A stretch of 64,000 nt of DNA from Diplocloster hominis. Lineage in GTDB: Bacteria > Bacillota > Clostridia > Lachnospirales > Lachnospiraceae. The DNA lies in the NCBI RefSeq assembly GCF_032380655.1, contig NZ_JAWDIY010000002.1:62001-126000 (forward strand). The letters run 5' to 3'. The position numbers were made by a program, and so were the translations under genes. The notes under the pieces were generated by a model. It saw nothing but the letters and a program-made list of their open reading frames with translations. It was not told the origin of the DNA and ran no database searches. This document shows, one piece after another, positions 42,565 to 50,932 of this stretch; the stretch's first letter is position 1, and the number at the start of each line of letters is the position of its first letter.

Positions 42565-43184
42565 AAACAGCGGAAACCGTAGCACTGGAAAAAGCAATCA
42601 GACTGGCCACAAGAAAGACAGGTGTATTTGGCTGCTATGAGGTAACAATCGGATTTTGCGGAAGAGAAAGAGTTGATTACATGACCTATGACACAAAGGG
42701 CATTTTCCGGTGCTATGAAATTAAGGTGTCGAAAGCGGACTTCCATAGTGCTGCTGCAAAATCCTTTGTAGGCCATTACAACTATTATGTTCTCACAAGG
42801 GAATTATACAATCAGGTCAAGGAAGAGATACCGGACTGGATTGGTGTCTATATCGGAGATTACTGCGCTAAGAAAGCAAAGAAACAGGATTTATCCGGCA
42901 GAGAGTATAAAATGTGCCGTTCAGTCAATGGACGCAGTACAGAGGTATCTACTCCGTGGGTAGATATGCTCAAAGAGAGTATGATCCGTTCGTTGTATCG
43001 GGATTCTGATAAGCTGATACAGACGGAGGATGAGCAGTATATAAGCCGTATCAGAAGTCAGATTGATAAGGTAAGGACTGAAAGGGACAGAGAATCCAAG
43101 AAGTACCTCAGATTGTGGAAAGCCGTAAGGAAAGAATTTGGCGATGAAAAGGCATGGGAACTCATAGAAAAGGCAGAGGAATAA
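42561..43184 (+). CDS. MmcB/PD-(D/E)XK-like protein
   Basis: The 207-residue protein contains ERVDYMTYD followed by FRCYEIKVSKADFHS; the D...E-x-K spacing is that of the MmcB-type DNA-repair nuclease-like fold. A long helical C-terminus follows. It is the last rightward gene before the convergent lipoprotein. Confidence 0.65.
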   Translation: MKTAETVALEKAIRLATRKTGVFGCYEVTIGFCGRERVDYMTYDTKGIFRCYEIKVSKADFHSAAAKSFVGHYNYYVLTRELYNQVKEEIPDWIGVYIGDYCAKKAKKQDLSGREYKMCRSVNGRSTEVSTPWVDMLKESMIRSLYRDSDKLIQTEDEQYISRIRSQIDKVRTERDRESKKYLRLWKAVRKEFGDEKAWELIEKAEE

Positions 43185-43196
43185 AACCTCTGCCTT
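43169..43196 (-). terminator. Terminator between convergent genes
   Basis: AAGGCAGAGG / CCTCTGCCTT forms a 10-bp stem with loop AATAAAA; on the minus strand it is followed by TTCT, serving the leftward lipoprotein gene best. Confidence 0.65.
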
Positions 43197-43199
43197 AAA

Positions 43200-43874
43200 T
43201 CATTTCCTGCCATTTATGGCAATCACTACATCATCAAAACCGGAATCAGAGTAGCAAGTGCCCTCCTGAGAAAGAGTTGTACCTGGCTGCAATTCTTGGT
43301 TATCATCCATAAAAGATAATTCGCTAAAATTAACCATTTTCCCATCTTTAAGATACACCACATCCATCCACACATAATCTGCGGCGGAAGTTCCGTTGTT
43401 TGTCACGGATGCAACAATGCCGCTGTCGGTAGTATTGTAGTCAACGGATAAGTCAGAATAGACAGGAGAGTATTCTTTTTCCTCAGATACGGACAGTGCG
43501 TAATCAAAACTATCAATCTTATCCCATTCATCAAATGTGGTCCATATACCGGCTGTTTGCCCTGGAGCAACCGCTTTTGTTCCATCACTGGAAGAACCAA
43601 CCATACTGCCGGAAGAATCCAATGCGGTCACATTCAGATCAATACTCACAACCTTATCTGAATTGTTTGTTACATACATAACGTAATACATAAAAGAATC
43701 ATCCACAGTACAGGAATAATCCTGCGTACTCATCAAATCTGCAAGGTCTGTTTTGTCTTTACTTTCTGTCGTAGTCGTGACCGCAGTAGTGCCATTTTTG
43801 GTAGATGTACCGCCACCACAACCAGTCAAAAGAACTGCCGACAGTAACAGTATGGCAAAATATCTCATCTTCAT
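43200..43874 (-). CDS. Prophage lipoprotein
   Basis: The 224-residue protein has a lipoprotein signal peptide (MKMRYFAILLLSAVLLTGC with lipobox LLTGC), a Thr/Ser-rich linker, then two beta-rich repeats containing VTNNSDKVVSIDLNVTALD and SVTNNGTSAADYVWMD, resembling FxLYD/CARDB-like folds. Start 43874 gives a proper spacing from GGGAGG. Its promoter overlaps the repressor operator. A surface role such as superinfection exclusion is inference. Confidence 0.8.
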   Translation of the reverse strand: MKMRYFAILLLSAVLLTGCGGGTSTKNGTTAVTTTTESKDKTDLADLMSTQDYSCTVDDSFMYYVMYVTNNSDKVVSIDLNVTALDSSGSMVGSSSDGTKAVAPGQTAGIWTTFDEWDKIDSFDYALSVSEEKEYSPVYSDLSVDYNTTDSGIVASVTNNGTSAADYVWMDVVYLKDGKMVNFSELSFMDDNQELQPGTTLSQEGTCYSDSGFDDVVIAINGRK

Positions 43875-43895
43875 AGACATATCCTCCCTATATAA

Positions 43896-43912
43896 ATGTT
43901 TAGTCCATTATA
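43896..43912 (-). promoter_or_regulatory. Lipoprotein promoter -10 with repressor operator
   Basis: On the minus strand TATAATGGACTAAACAT, identical over 17 bases to the region downstream of the repressor's own promoter (20775-20791). The -35 side is poor (TGGCAT at 17 bases). Confidence 0.65.
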
Positions 43913-43937
43913 CATCAATGTGTCTATCAATGCCACA

Positions 43938-45152
43938 TTATTCGCTCGCCTTGAAATTATATATAGGTTTCAGAATCGCAAGAATATCAACGGTTTCTCC
44001 AATACATTCCACAATCTCATCAATAGGCTTATATGCCATCGGTGCCTCATCTATGGTTTCCTCTGATACGGAAGTAGTGTAGATGCCATCCATAGAGTTT
44101 GAATAATCACTCATGTTTAGAGTTTCCCTTGCTTTCATTCGTGACATAATCCGTCCAGCTCCATGCGGCGCAGAACAGTTCCAATCCTCATTTCCCTTGC
44201 CAGTTCCGAGAATACACCCATCACGCATATTGATAGGGATAAGAACCTTTTCTCCGTACTTGGCAGAGATAGCACCTTTACGGACGATGTTGGAGTCGTG
44301 GTCGATATAATTGTGGATGCACTCAAAGAAGTCCGGCATATCTGCATCAACACCCCATCCCATGTGATTGCATATAATCTGAGCAATCATAACACGGTTC
44401 ATGTAGGCAAACTTCTGACATATCCTCATATCATGGAGATACTGTTCGCGGTACTTACCCTCTAAATAACAGAGGTCTTTCGGCAATTTCGGAGTGACAG
44501 CACGGAAGTTTCGGCGCAGCTCCTTGATTGCGGATTCAATCTCAGATTTTCTTCCAGCAGCTTTGTAGTCGGCAATGAGCTTTTCCTGACGATCATACAA
44601 ATCATCTTTACCGCACATCAACTCATAGGCAAGGTTCTGATAGTAGTCTGCCACCTGTTTCCCAAGATTGCGGCTGCCAGTATGGATAATCAGATACTTA
44701 TAACCGTCCTCTGCAACATCAACCTCAATGAAATGGTTGCCGCCACCGAGAGTGCCAATAGAGCGTTCGAGACGTTTGGTATCTTTTAATTCCCGGTAAC
44801 AATAAAGCTCTTTCAATTCTTCAAAACGCATTTGCCGCCCATCATGCACATTTTTCCCACTTGGAACATAGGTGCGGATAACACGATCTAAAGTATTCAA
44901 TGTAACAGCATTAAAATCCCTATGCCCTAAACTGACGCAAAGCATACCGCATCCAATATCCACGCCAACGATGTTCGGAATTACTTTGTTTCCGAGATCC
45001 GCAGTAAAGCCAATGACGCATCCCTTTCCGGCGTGAACATCCGGCATGATACGAACCTTACAGTCCTTAAAGGAATCCTGAGACAGAAGAGTGTTAATCT
45101 GTTCCAAAGCCTCATCTTCGATGGTTTTTGCATAAACTTTCAAATTACTCAT
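43938..45152 (-). CDS. rtcB: RtcB RNA ligase
   Basis: The 404-residue enzyme joins 2',3'-cyclic phosphate (or 3'-phosphate) to 5'-hydroxyl RNA ends using GTP and manganese. Family motifs: MPDVHAGKGCVIG near 36-48, VGVDIGCGM with Asp65 and Cys68, GTLGGGNHFIEV near 145, IHTGSRNLG, and the guanylylated His near 330 in PHGAGR. GGAGGATCACT precedes the ATG. It is complete. In a phage it could repair nuclease-cut tRNAs. Confidence 0.95.
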   Translation of the reverse strand: MSNLKVYAKTIEDEALEQINTLLSQDSFKDCKVRIMPDVHAGKGCVIGFTADLGNKVIPNIVGVDIGCGMLCVSLGHRDFNAVTLNTLDRVIRTYVPSGKNVHDGRQMRFEELKELYCYRELKDTKRLERSIGTLGGGNHFIEVDVAEDGYKYLIIHTGSRNLGKQVADYYQNLAYELMCGKDDLYDRQEKLIADYKAAGRKSEIESAIKELRRNFRAVTPKLPKDLCYLEGKYREQYLHDMRICQKFAYMNRVMIAQIICNHMGWGVDADMPDFFECIHNYIDHDSNIVRKGAISAKYGEKVLIPINMRDGCILGTGKGNEDWNCSAPHGAGRIMSRMKARETLNMSDYSNSMDGIYTTSVSEETIDEAPMAYKPIDEIVECIGETVDILAILKPIYNFKASE

Positions 45153-45162
45153 AGTGATCCTC

Positions 45163-45837
45163 CTATACTTTGTATGTTTTGTTATTTCCAGAATTTCCAT
45201 TGTATTTCGTGAAAGGGCGAACCCATACACGTTTACCGGTTTTGGTAGTTCGGTAAAATCCCCTCACACTTACCTGTTCGGTAGGCTTTGTGTAGTGCCT
45301 TTTTGTACCGTCTGCAGGAACAGGTCTGCTATCAATGCGGTATGTGGTTATCAGTGGTGTAGCACCGCCGGAACGGCGCAGGATTTTTCGATGCTTATGA
45401 GAAATGCGTTTCTCTTTCTGCTCCGTAGTCTCAATGCAGTTGCGGTAATGAGTTGCAAAACACATGAGAGAATGGAACTTCAATGCCTCCTTGTATGGCG
45501 TTCTGTCAGCGGCAAGAACCATCCGGGCAACCTTTCGTTTCTCTTTGCTTAATCCGGCAGGAAAGACAATGTTTTCGATTTCCTGAGTTTTCGGATCATA
45601 CCGATAATTGCAGACATACACGCCACCCATATACAGATGCAGCCTCACGAATACACCCTCCTGCTCATAATAGAATTTAATATCTTCCTCCGGCAGCTCA
45701 ACCAATGCGGAGGGGATGGGGATGCGGAACTCTTCGGCATCCAACCAATCTTTATTTTGCTGATACCATTCAATGATCTTCTCTGTTTTCCCAATGGTAT
45801 CGACTATGATTTTATTGCAGTTTGTAATATCAATCAT
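45163..45837 (-). CDS. Unknown phage protein with basic C-terminal domain
   Basis: The 224-residue protein starts MIDITNCNKIIVDTIGKTEK after GGAGGTCTTAGGC. The C-terminal region VSVRGFYRTTKTGKRVWVRP is a short conserved module seen in several phage proteins. It ends 11 bases before rtcB and is probably cotranscribed with it. Function unknown. Confidence 0.6.
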   Translation of the reverse strand: MIDITNCNKIIVDTIGKTEKIIEWYQQNKDWLDAEEFRIPIPSALVELPEEDIKFYYEQEGVFVRLHLYMGGVYVCNYRYDPKTQEIENIVFPAGLSKEKRKVARMVLAADRTPYKEALKFHSLMCFATHYRNCIETTEQKEKRISHKHRKILRRSGGATPLITTYRIDSRPVPADGTKRHYTKPTEQVSVRGFYRTTKTGKRVWVRPFTKYNGNSGNNKTYKV

Positions 45838-45861
45838 GCCTAAGACCTCCATTTCTTCAAT

Positions 45862-46113
45862 GGCTCCTTATAGCATTTGTCTATTTGGACACGTTCTTAT
45901 CAAGCGGCATCGTGCGCTCCGCCGGAGATACGCGAATGTCAGGAGATCCCACTATCCTTATCCGGTTTCGCATTAAAGCCGGAAAACCTGTCAACCAACA
46001 AAGGGATGGTGTATGCCGTTATCAACCCTCATACCGGCAGCGGTTTTCACATTAAAAACTGCCAGAAACCTGTTACACGACACTCAAATAGACAAATCTT
46101 ATAAGGAACCATT
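45862..46113 (-). ncRNA. Candidate structured RNA with long closing stem
   Basis: The ends are inverted repeats: AATGGCTCCTTATA with ATTTGTCTATTTG near 45860-45888, and the complement of AATGGTTCCTTATA with ATTTGTCTATTTG near 46085-46113, a stem of about 28 bp. Inside are two related hairpins, CCGG-TTTCGCATTAAAG-CCGG (45962-45982) and GCAG-CGGTTTTCACATTAAAAA-CTGC (46037-46062), whose stems differ in both arms. On the minus strand the region would lie between the tyrosine recombinase and the 45163 gene upstream of rtcB. Frames within it lack ribosome sites. Orientation and function are not known. Confidence 0.55.
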
Positions 46114-46127
46114 ACTATATATGCGCC

Positions 46128-46715
46128 TCATTTGGGGCGGTAAATAATATCAACGTGGGAATCTAATGCCTGTTCAATCTTTTCGTCCGTAACACCCAAG
46201 TAACGAGCCGTAACGGCGGCGGAACTGTGCTGATACAGGCGGCGGACCAGTTCAATGTCCTTTCCATTCTTGTAGTAAATCTCTGTTCCGAAGTATTTAC
46301 GGAACGAATGGGTGGATATATCCTCATATTCAGGACCGAGCCAGTCGCAAACCTTTTTCAGATGCTTTTGCACTGCCCGGACACCGATAGGGAATATCAG
46401 ATCATCGCCCTCAATGCCCTCAGAGTCCGCATATTCAAGGAGGAAGTTGTAGACCTGTTCCTGGACCTTGAAACGGCGAACCTTTCCGGTCTTATGCTCA
46501 ACGATATTGAAAGCGTGGCCGGATGGTGTCTTGATGAAAGAGGAACGCCGGAGGGAGAGTGTGTCTCCAATACGCAATCCTACATTCGCCTCAATAACGA
46601 GGATCGTAGCAATCCGGGGATTAGGCTGTATGCAGTCTCCAATGCCCTCATATAAAGTTTTTATGATAGTCTCGTACTGTTCATGCGTACAAGCCGTTGT
46701 TGTCTTTCCTGCCAT
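46128..46715 (-). CDS. Single-domain tyrosine recombinase
   Basis: The 195-residue protein contains only the catalytic domain: Arg in NVGLRIGDTLSL, Lys in EHKTGK, His-x-x-Arg in STHSFRKYFG, His in LYQHSSAA and the nucleophile Tyr in TARYLG. The usual N-terminal SAM-like domain is absent. It may resolve dimers or concatemers, or move a gene block. Start 46715 has proper spacing from AGGAGG; 46724 is an alternative. The FtsK-type gene lies directly upstream. Confidence 0.88.
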   Translation of the reverse strand: MAGKTTTACTHEQYETIIKTLYEGIGDCIQPNPRIATILVIEANVGLRIGDTLSLRRSSFIKTPSGHAFNIVEHKTGKVRRFKVQEQVYNFLLEYADSEGIEGDDLIFPIGVRAVQKHLKKVCDWLGPEYEDISTHSFRKYFGTEIYYKNGKDIELVRRLYQHSSAAVTARYLGVTDEKIEQALDSHVDIIYRPK

Positions 46716-46732
46716 TCTAACCATCCTCCTAC

Positions 46733-47980
46733 TTACTGATTTTTCATCAAACCGGCAACGACATTGTTGATTGCCGTCTCAGATACAAACCCACCTTGCA
46801 ACCTTACCGGGGAAAGAGAACCGTTAGGGAGAAAAAGCATATCGCCATGACCCATGAGTTTTTCGCCGCCGGCCATATCCAATGCGACCATAGAGTTTGT
46901 GACTGTACCAACACGGAGACAGATCTTTGTAGGCATATTTGCCTTAATCAATCCAGTAACAACCTTTGCAACCGGGTACTGTGTAGCGATTACAAGGTGG
47001 ATGCCACAGGCACGGGCTTTCTGTGCAATTCTTACAATATGTCCCTCAACGGATTTTCCACCCATGCTCATAAGGTCGGATAACTCATCAATGAAAACTA
47101 TGTCACGCCTCATAGGAGCATCTGCGAACTTTGTATTATAGCTGTCAATGTCACGGCAGCCGGTAGAGGCAAGAATGGAGTAGCGACGATCCATCTCAAT
47201 ACAAAGGTTCTTCAATAGTTCAACCGCACCATTTACCTCAGATACAACCGTACACGCTGCAAGGTTCTTGTAATACTCAAACTCTGTTGCTTTTGGGTCA
47301 ATGATATATAAGTGCATCTGTGCCGGATTCTTTTTCATCAATAGAGACAAGATGAGGTTATGCAGAACGATTGATTTACCAGATCCGGTCATACCAGAAA
47401 TGAGGATATGGCAAGCCTTGGCAATATCAATGTAATGCTTGGAACCGTCAACCGCCATGCCGATCGCCATTGTGAAACCACTGGAGGACTGATACTCATT
47501 ATCAATGAGCATATCGCCCAGGAACACGGTTTCTGTACCGGTCGGAACCTCAATATACACATAGCCATTATCAAATCTCAAAGAGGCGTTGCAATGTAAA
47601 GCTGCCTGAAATTCCTTTTCATGTCTCAAAATGGCTTGCACCTGAGTTCCGGGAGCCGGTTCAATAACATACTGTGTAAGGCGTGGTCCTTGATTGATTT
47701 TTGCAAGGGTGGAGCGGAGGCGGAAAGAGTTCAATACACTCAATATGGTTTCGGCTTCGTTCTTTACTCCATGAGATCCCCATGAGGTGTGATAAGTCAT
47801 ATTGCCATCAACAGCAGGGAAGATATACGGCTTTGTAAGTTCATACGCCGGAGCGGTGGCAGCGGTCTGTCTCTCTGCGGACTCTTTCAGTCCTGCATTG
47901 AGAAGTGTGCGGGCCTCGCTGTGTTTTCTATTTGCGGTCAATGCCTCCATACAGTTAATAAATACGCTTTTCTTTCTCAT
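46733..47980 (-). CDS. FtsK/SpoIIIE-type DNA translocase motor
   Basis: The 415-residue protein has the alpha subdomain (ILSVLNSFRLRSTLAKINQG and RLTQYVIEPAPGTQVQAIL), Walker A GMTGSGKS near residue 197, and Walker B IVFIDELSDLM near 295. It lacks both the membrane segment of FtsK and an evident C-terminal gamma winged helix that reads polar DNA motifs. It probably pumps double-stranded DNA. The pairing with a tyrosine recombinase recalls FtsK-Xer. Confidence 0.92.
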   Translation of the reverse strand: MRKKSVFINCMEALTANRKHSEARTLLNAGLKESAERQTAATAPAYELTKPYIFPAVDGNMTYHTSWGSHGVKNEAETILSVLNSFRLRSTLAKINQGPRLTQYVIEPAPGTQVQAILRHEKEFQAALHCNASLRFDNGYVYIEVPTGTETVFLGDMLIDNEYQSSSGFTMAIGMAVDGSKHYIDIAKACHILISGMTGSGKSIVLHNLILSLLMKKNPAQMHLYIIDPKATEFEYYKNLAACTVVSEVNGAVELLKNLCIEMDRRYSILASTGCRDIDSYNTKFADAPMRRDIVFIDELSDLMSMGGKSVEGHIVRIAQKARACGIHLVIATQYPVAKVVTGLIKANMPTKICLRVGTVTNSMVALDMAGGEKLMGHGDMLFLPNGSLSPVRLQGGFVSETAINNVVAGLMKNQ

Positions 47981-47997
47981 GGTTCTCAATCCTTTCT

Positions 47998-48189
47998 TTA
48001 CCGGATGCCGGTAGTACACAACTTTCTGTTTAATGCCTGTAATTCTTTGATGTGTATGTCAATAGCTTTCTGCGATTCAGTGTCACATACAAGGCGTTGC
48101 GCCTGCCCTGCGTTCTCTATCATCGTCAATACACTGTCACTCAATAATGTCTGTTCTCTATCTGTCAATGAAATAACTACCACGTTCAT
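47998..48189 (-). CDS. Small phage protein, unknown
   Basis: About 63 residues, MNVVVISLTDREQTLLSDSV at the start and IDIHIKELQALNRKL at the end, a helical pattern. GGAGGT abuts the ATG; a GTG at 48183 has better spacing. It follows the next upstream gene closely. Confidence 0.5.
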   Translation of the reverse strand: MNVVVISLTDREQTLLSDSVLTMIENAGQAQRLVCDTESQKAIDIHIKELQALNRKLCTTGIR

Positions 48190-48194
48190 ACCTC

Positions 48195-48434
48195 CTACCA
48201 CATATCATTACTTGAAAAAGTATTCAAAAGGATCTCATTGTCTGTTTCTGTTATATCCAGATAGTTGCCGGAATCATCAATAATACTCAATGCTTTTTCT
48301 TTGGTTATAGGTCTTTTCTCTGCGCCCCTAAAAGCGAAGCCATATCGGAACATCAAAGGCTTTTCGGATGCCTCAACAACTTCCCTTGCCTTGGCTCTGT
48401 CCAAGGTACCTTTATAGAATGACATTTCTAACAT
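48195..48434 (-). CDS. Small phage protein, unknown
   Basis: A 79-residue protein starting MLEMSFYKGTLDRAKAREVV after GGAGGTAACGCAAA. It contains KPLMFRYGFAFRGAEKRPIT. The sequence is compact alpha/beta; no family recognised. Confidence 0.5.
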   Translation of the reverse strand: MLEMSFYKGTLDRAKAREVVEASEKPLMFRYGFAFRGAEKRPITKEKALSIIDDSGNYLDITETDNEILLNTFSSNDMW

Positions 48435-48486
48435 TTTGCGTTACCTCCATATTACAACGTGTTACATATCGTTACAATGTAACGGA

Positions 48487-48852
48487 TTAGATCAAAATAC
48501 TCTCAATCAATCGGCGGTTTCCGGGTGTAACCTCTCCGCCGTAGTTGGAAACGGTTAGAATCAGGTCAATAGCCGTTCTCAATCCTCGAAGCTCGGCAGA
48601 TACCCGGCTGCGCTCATTGTGGTAATTTTTCAACGCCTCACGCTGAATAGGAAGCTCAATAGAAAGCTCAAAGCGTGTGCGGCGCGGTGTGGATGGGTTG
48701 TTATAGGTGCGATCCATTGCATCAATGGCAGCCATGCGGCGATCCTCTTCAATGCTCATGCGCTTTTCTGTTGCTTCAAGGCTTGACACCTTGGCCTGCA
48801 GTAACTCAAAACTGCTCATACCGTTCTCAATTCTCAATGCTGTATTATTCAT
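48487..48852 (-). CDS. Coiled-coil phage protein
   Basis: The 121-residue protein is largely helical with heptad-like spacing (SFELLQAKVSSLEATEKRMS; NYHNERSRVSAELRGLRTAI). TTAGGAGGATAAGAAACC precedes the ATG. It may form a dimer or scaffold; function unknown. Confidence 0.5.
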   Translation of the reverse strand: MNNTALRIENGMSSFELLQAKVSSLEATEKRMSIEEDRRMAAIDAMDRTYNNPSTPRRTRFELSIELPIQREALKNYHNERSRVSAELRGLRTAIDLILTVSNYGGEVTPGNRRLIESILI

Positions 48853-48880
48853 GGTTTCTTATCCTCCTAAACTCAATATG

Positions 48881-49456
48881 TTATGCTGTGACTACTTCAT
48901 AATTTGCCGGGATCCTGGTTGCTGGCATATAACGGCCGGATGATTGGCAGAACCAGAAAGGGCGTTTGAACTGATACGCCGCGGCGTGTTTCAATAGTTC
49001 GATGCTTTCCCCAGTGTGGAGAGTAAAGCGGATCACTGCGCCGACAGGTAAATTTTTCAATGCGTGCGGATCTTTCTTTGCTTCAATGTTCTTTCTGCAT
49101 CTCTCGCGCCAGTTATTGGCATATTCTGAATCAGTAGGGGAGAGAAGAGAGAGAATAGAAGCCGGGCAATGATCTTCACATGGTCCAGAACTTTCTCCCA
49201 TCGTCTTAACTCCAAAGTTGAAATAATCCCGGCTGTTGGTGTGCGTCAATACAACGGCGGCGAATGTCTCAGCCTCTCCGGTGCTCAATATGGTTACTTT
49301 AACAGCGGCGTAATATGTACCGCCTACCATTGCGGAGCGCACAACCTCGGCTTTTCTGGTGTCGTTCTGCCATGTGTAAAGCTCGTCAATTTCTGCTTTC
49401 CGGTCAATAGCTCCGGTTCTGGTGTAGTGTGTAGCGTGTGTATAATCCCATCCCAT
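48881..49456 (-). CDS. DUF6927-like protein
   Basis: The 191-residue protein begins MGWDYTHATHYTRTGAIDRK, the pattern of a family (DUF6927) common in Firmicutes phages and integrative elements. The middle holds MGESSGPCEDHCPASILSLL with paired Cys, and the end FWFCQSSGRYMPATRIP. GGAGGCC lies upstream. Function unknown. Confidence 0.65.
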   Translation of the reverse strand: MGWDYTHATHYTRTGAIDRKAEIDELYTWQNDTRKAEVVRSAMVGGTYYAAVKVTILSTGEAETFAAVVLTHTNSRDYFNFGVKTMGESSGPCEDHCPASILSLLSPTDSEYANNWRERCRKNIEAKKDPHALKNLPVGAVIRFTLHTGESIELLKHAAAYQFKRPFWFCQSSGRYMPATRIPANYEVVTA

Positions 49457-49471
49457 AATATAAAGGCCTCC

Positions 49472-49768
49472 TTAATCCTGCACCGGCTCACATTGTAAGC
49501 GGTGGTTTTTACTGAATGTTATCAATATACGTTTTGCGTGGTTCCTCTGTTTGAAATCCTCAAAGAATTTTATCAATGTATCATACTTGAAATAGTGCAA
49601 GCCGATTTCTCTATACTCAATATAGCGGCTGTCTGTTATATAGATTCCCTGGTTGTTTCCGTATTTCTTGAAAAACTGCATTTTCTCTATATACTCATCA
49701 ATATTTACGGTTTGCCCCTCTTGCAGATGTTCCAATACTGCGGAGCGGTTCAGATATTTATAAGCCAT
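49472..49768 (-). CDS. Small phage protein, unknown
   Basis: A 98-residue protein starting MAYKYLNRSAVLEHLQEGQT after GGAGGCTTTAGG. It contains ITDSRYIEYREIGLHYFKYD. No family recognised. Confidence 0.5.
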   Translation of the reverse strand: MAYKYLNRSAVLEHLQEGQTVNIDEYIEKMQFFKKYGNNQGIYITDSRYIEYREIGLHYFKYDTLIKFFEDFKQRNHAKRILITFSKNHRLQCEPVQD

Positions 49769-49809
49769 CCTAAAGCCTCCGATCTCTCAATATATCCGCC
49801 GCCGTCCGT

Positions 49810-50190
49810 CTATGCCTGCCATACTCCGCAATATTTACAAGTGCTATTAGGTGCTTCGGGTTCTCCGAAGATAAACCGGCGGATCTGGTCTTGCATGGTG
49901 TCCGGGATAAGCCGCGCCCACTGTGTAGCGTTCCGCCATCGGTTCACGGCTCTAGTTGCAATATAAAGCCGGTTGCGTGTCTCTGTGTCCATTTGGAAAA
50001 CCTCCGCCAATGTATCAACGGCGTTTTGTTCCCTGTCGTGAACCTCTCGCGCATAATTAACATGATTTTTTCGGGTTGTGATTTCCTCAAAGGGACCACG
50101 GTATAAGGTTTTAGAGCTATAACAATATTCGTTGTAGGCCTCATTTTCTGCGGCTACTGCGTCAATAAGTCTTTCAATGTCGATTTTCAT
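49810..50190 (-). CDS. Small helical phage protein
   Basis: A 126-residue protein, MKIDIERLIDAVAAENEAYN at the start; mostly helical, with a C-terminal CKYCGVW. GGGGGC lies upstream. No family recognised. Confidence 0.5.
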   Translation of the reverse strand: MKIDIERLIDAVAAENEAYNEYCYSSKTLYRGPFEEITTRKNHVNYAREVHDREQNAVDTLAEVFQMDTETRNRLYIATRAVNRWRNATQWARLIPDTMQDQIRRFIFGEPEAPNSTCKYCGVWQA

Positions 50191-50191
50191 A

Positions 50192-50590
50192 CTATGCGCC
50201 CCCTTTCTTTTTGGGCTCCATCTTGGAGAGTTTCACAATATCATAAAATGGAATAGAGGAGCGGGAACCGCGGAAAGTGTCGCGGATGTCCTCAATATAA
50301 TTGTATCGTGTTTTCAATTCCTCAATATCTGCGGCTATTTCCTCATATTCTGCCGGGGTCAAGTCGTGTAAATGGCAATGATCCCACTTTTCAAAGAAAC
50401 GGCGAGCCGGGGAGAACTTCGGCAACAGATCCCGCTGAGCCTGTCCGCCTCTGGTGTAGTCTAGTTTACTTCTGCAGAACTCATTCGCAGAGGTTGAGAA
50501 GTACGGCGCGGAGTTGGTGCCGAGGGTGTAAAAATTTACTTCAAAAGTGATCAATTTTGAAATCTGGAAAACATACATAAATTCTTTCAT
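50192..50590 (-). CDS. Small phage protein, unknown
   Basis: Start 50590 follows AAGGAGGTTGTATAGAGTT and gives 132 residues, MKEFMYVFQISKLITFEVNF onward. HDLTPAEYEEIAADIEELK forms a helix in the second half; the end is basic. A longer frame upstream overlaps the neighbouring gene and is not supported. Confidence 0.5.
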   Translation of the reverse strand: MKEFMYVFQISKLITFEVNFYTLGTNSAPYFSTSANEFCRSKLDYTRGGQAQRDLLPKFSPARRFFEKWDHCHLHDLTPAEYEEIAADIEELKTRYNYIEDIRDTFRGSRSSIPFYDIVKLSKMEPKKKGGA

Positions 50591-50594
50591 AACT

Positions 50595-50867
50595 CTATAC
50601 AACCTCCTTCGCCGCTTCTCTTGCGCCCCATTTTGTAGCGTGTTCCTGGAACTCTCCGACCGTCTCAACGTGGAGAAAGTCAGGAGAGAAACGGCGCACG
50701 GTGTAAGCTCTGCGGCTGCCGTCAAAATTGTTTTCACTGGTAACAAAACAGCGGTTTTTATACAAAGCGGATTCTATACGAGATCCCCAATATTTGAACG
50801 TTTCACGGTCGAAAAAGTGGCCTTTTCCGGTTCTATAAATGGCTTTCGCCTCTGATAATGTCATCAT
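50595..50867 (-). CDS. Small phage protein, unknown
   Basis: A 90-residue protein starting MMTLSEAKAIYRTGKGHFFD after AGGAGGC. Contains RIESALYKNRCFVTSENNFD and ends GAREAAKEVV. This type occurs in gene strings of large Firmicutes mobile elements; function unknown. Confidence 0.5.
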   Translation of the reverse strand: MMTLSEAKAIYRTGKGHFFDRETFKYWGSRIESALYKNRCFVTSENNFDGSRRAYTVRRFSPDFLHVETVGEFQEHATKWGAREAAKEVV

Positions 50868-50932
50868 AATATATAAGCCTCCTATATTTTGAGAGGGAGC
50901 GCCCCGGAGGGCGCGCGCCTCGTTTCTGTCAA

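Noticed and set aside
45877..46104. 75-codon plus-strand open frame in the structured region
   Set aside because: No ribosome site; it overlaps the inverted repeats, and its peptide has no recognisable features.
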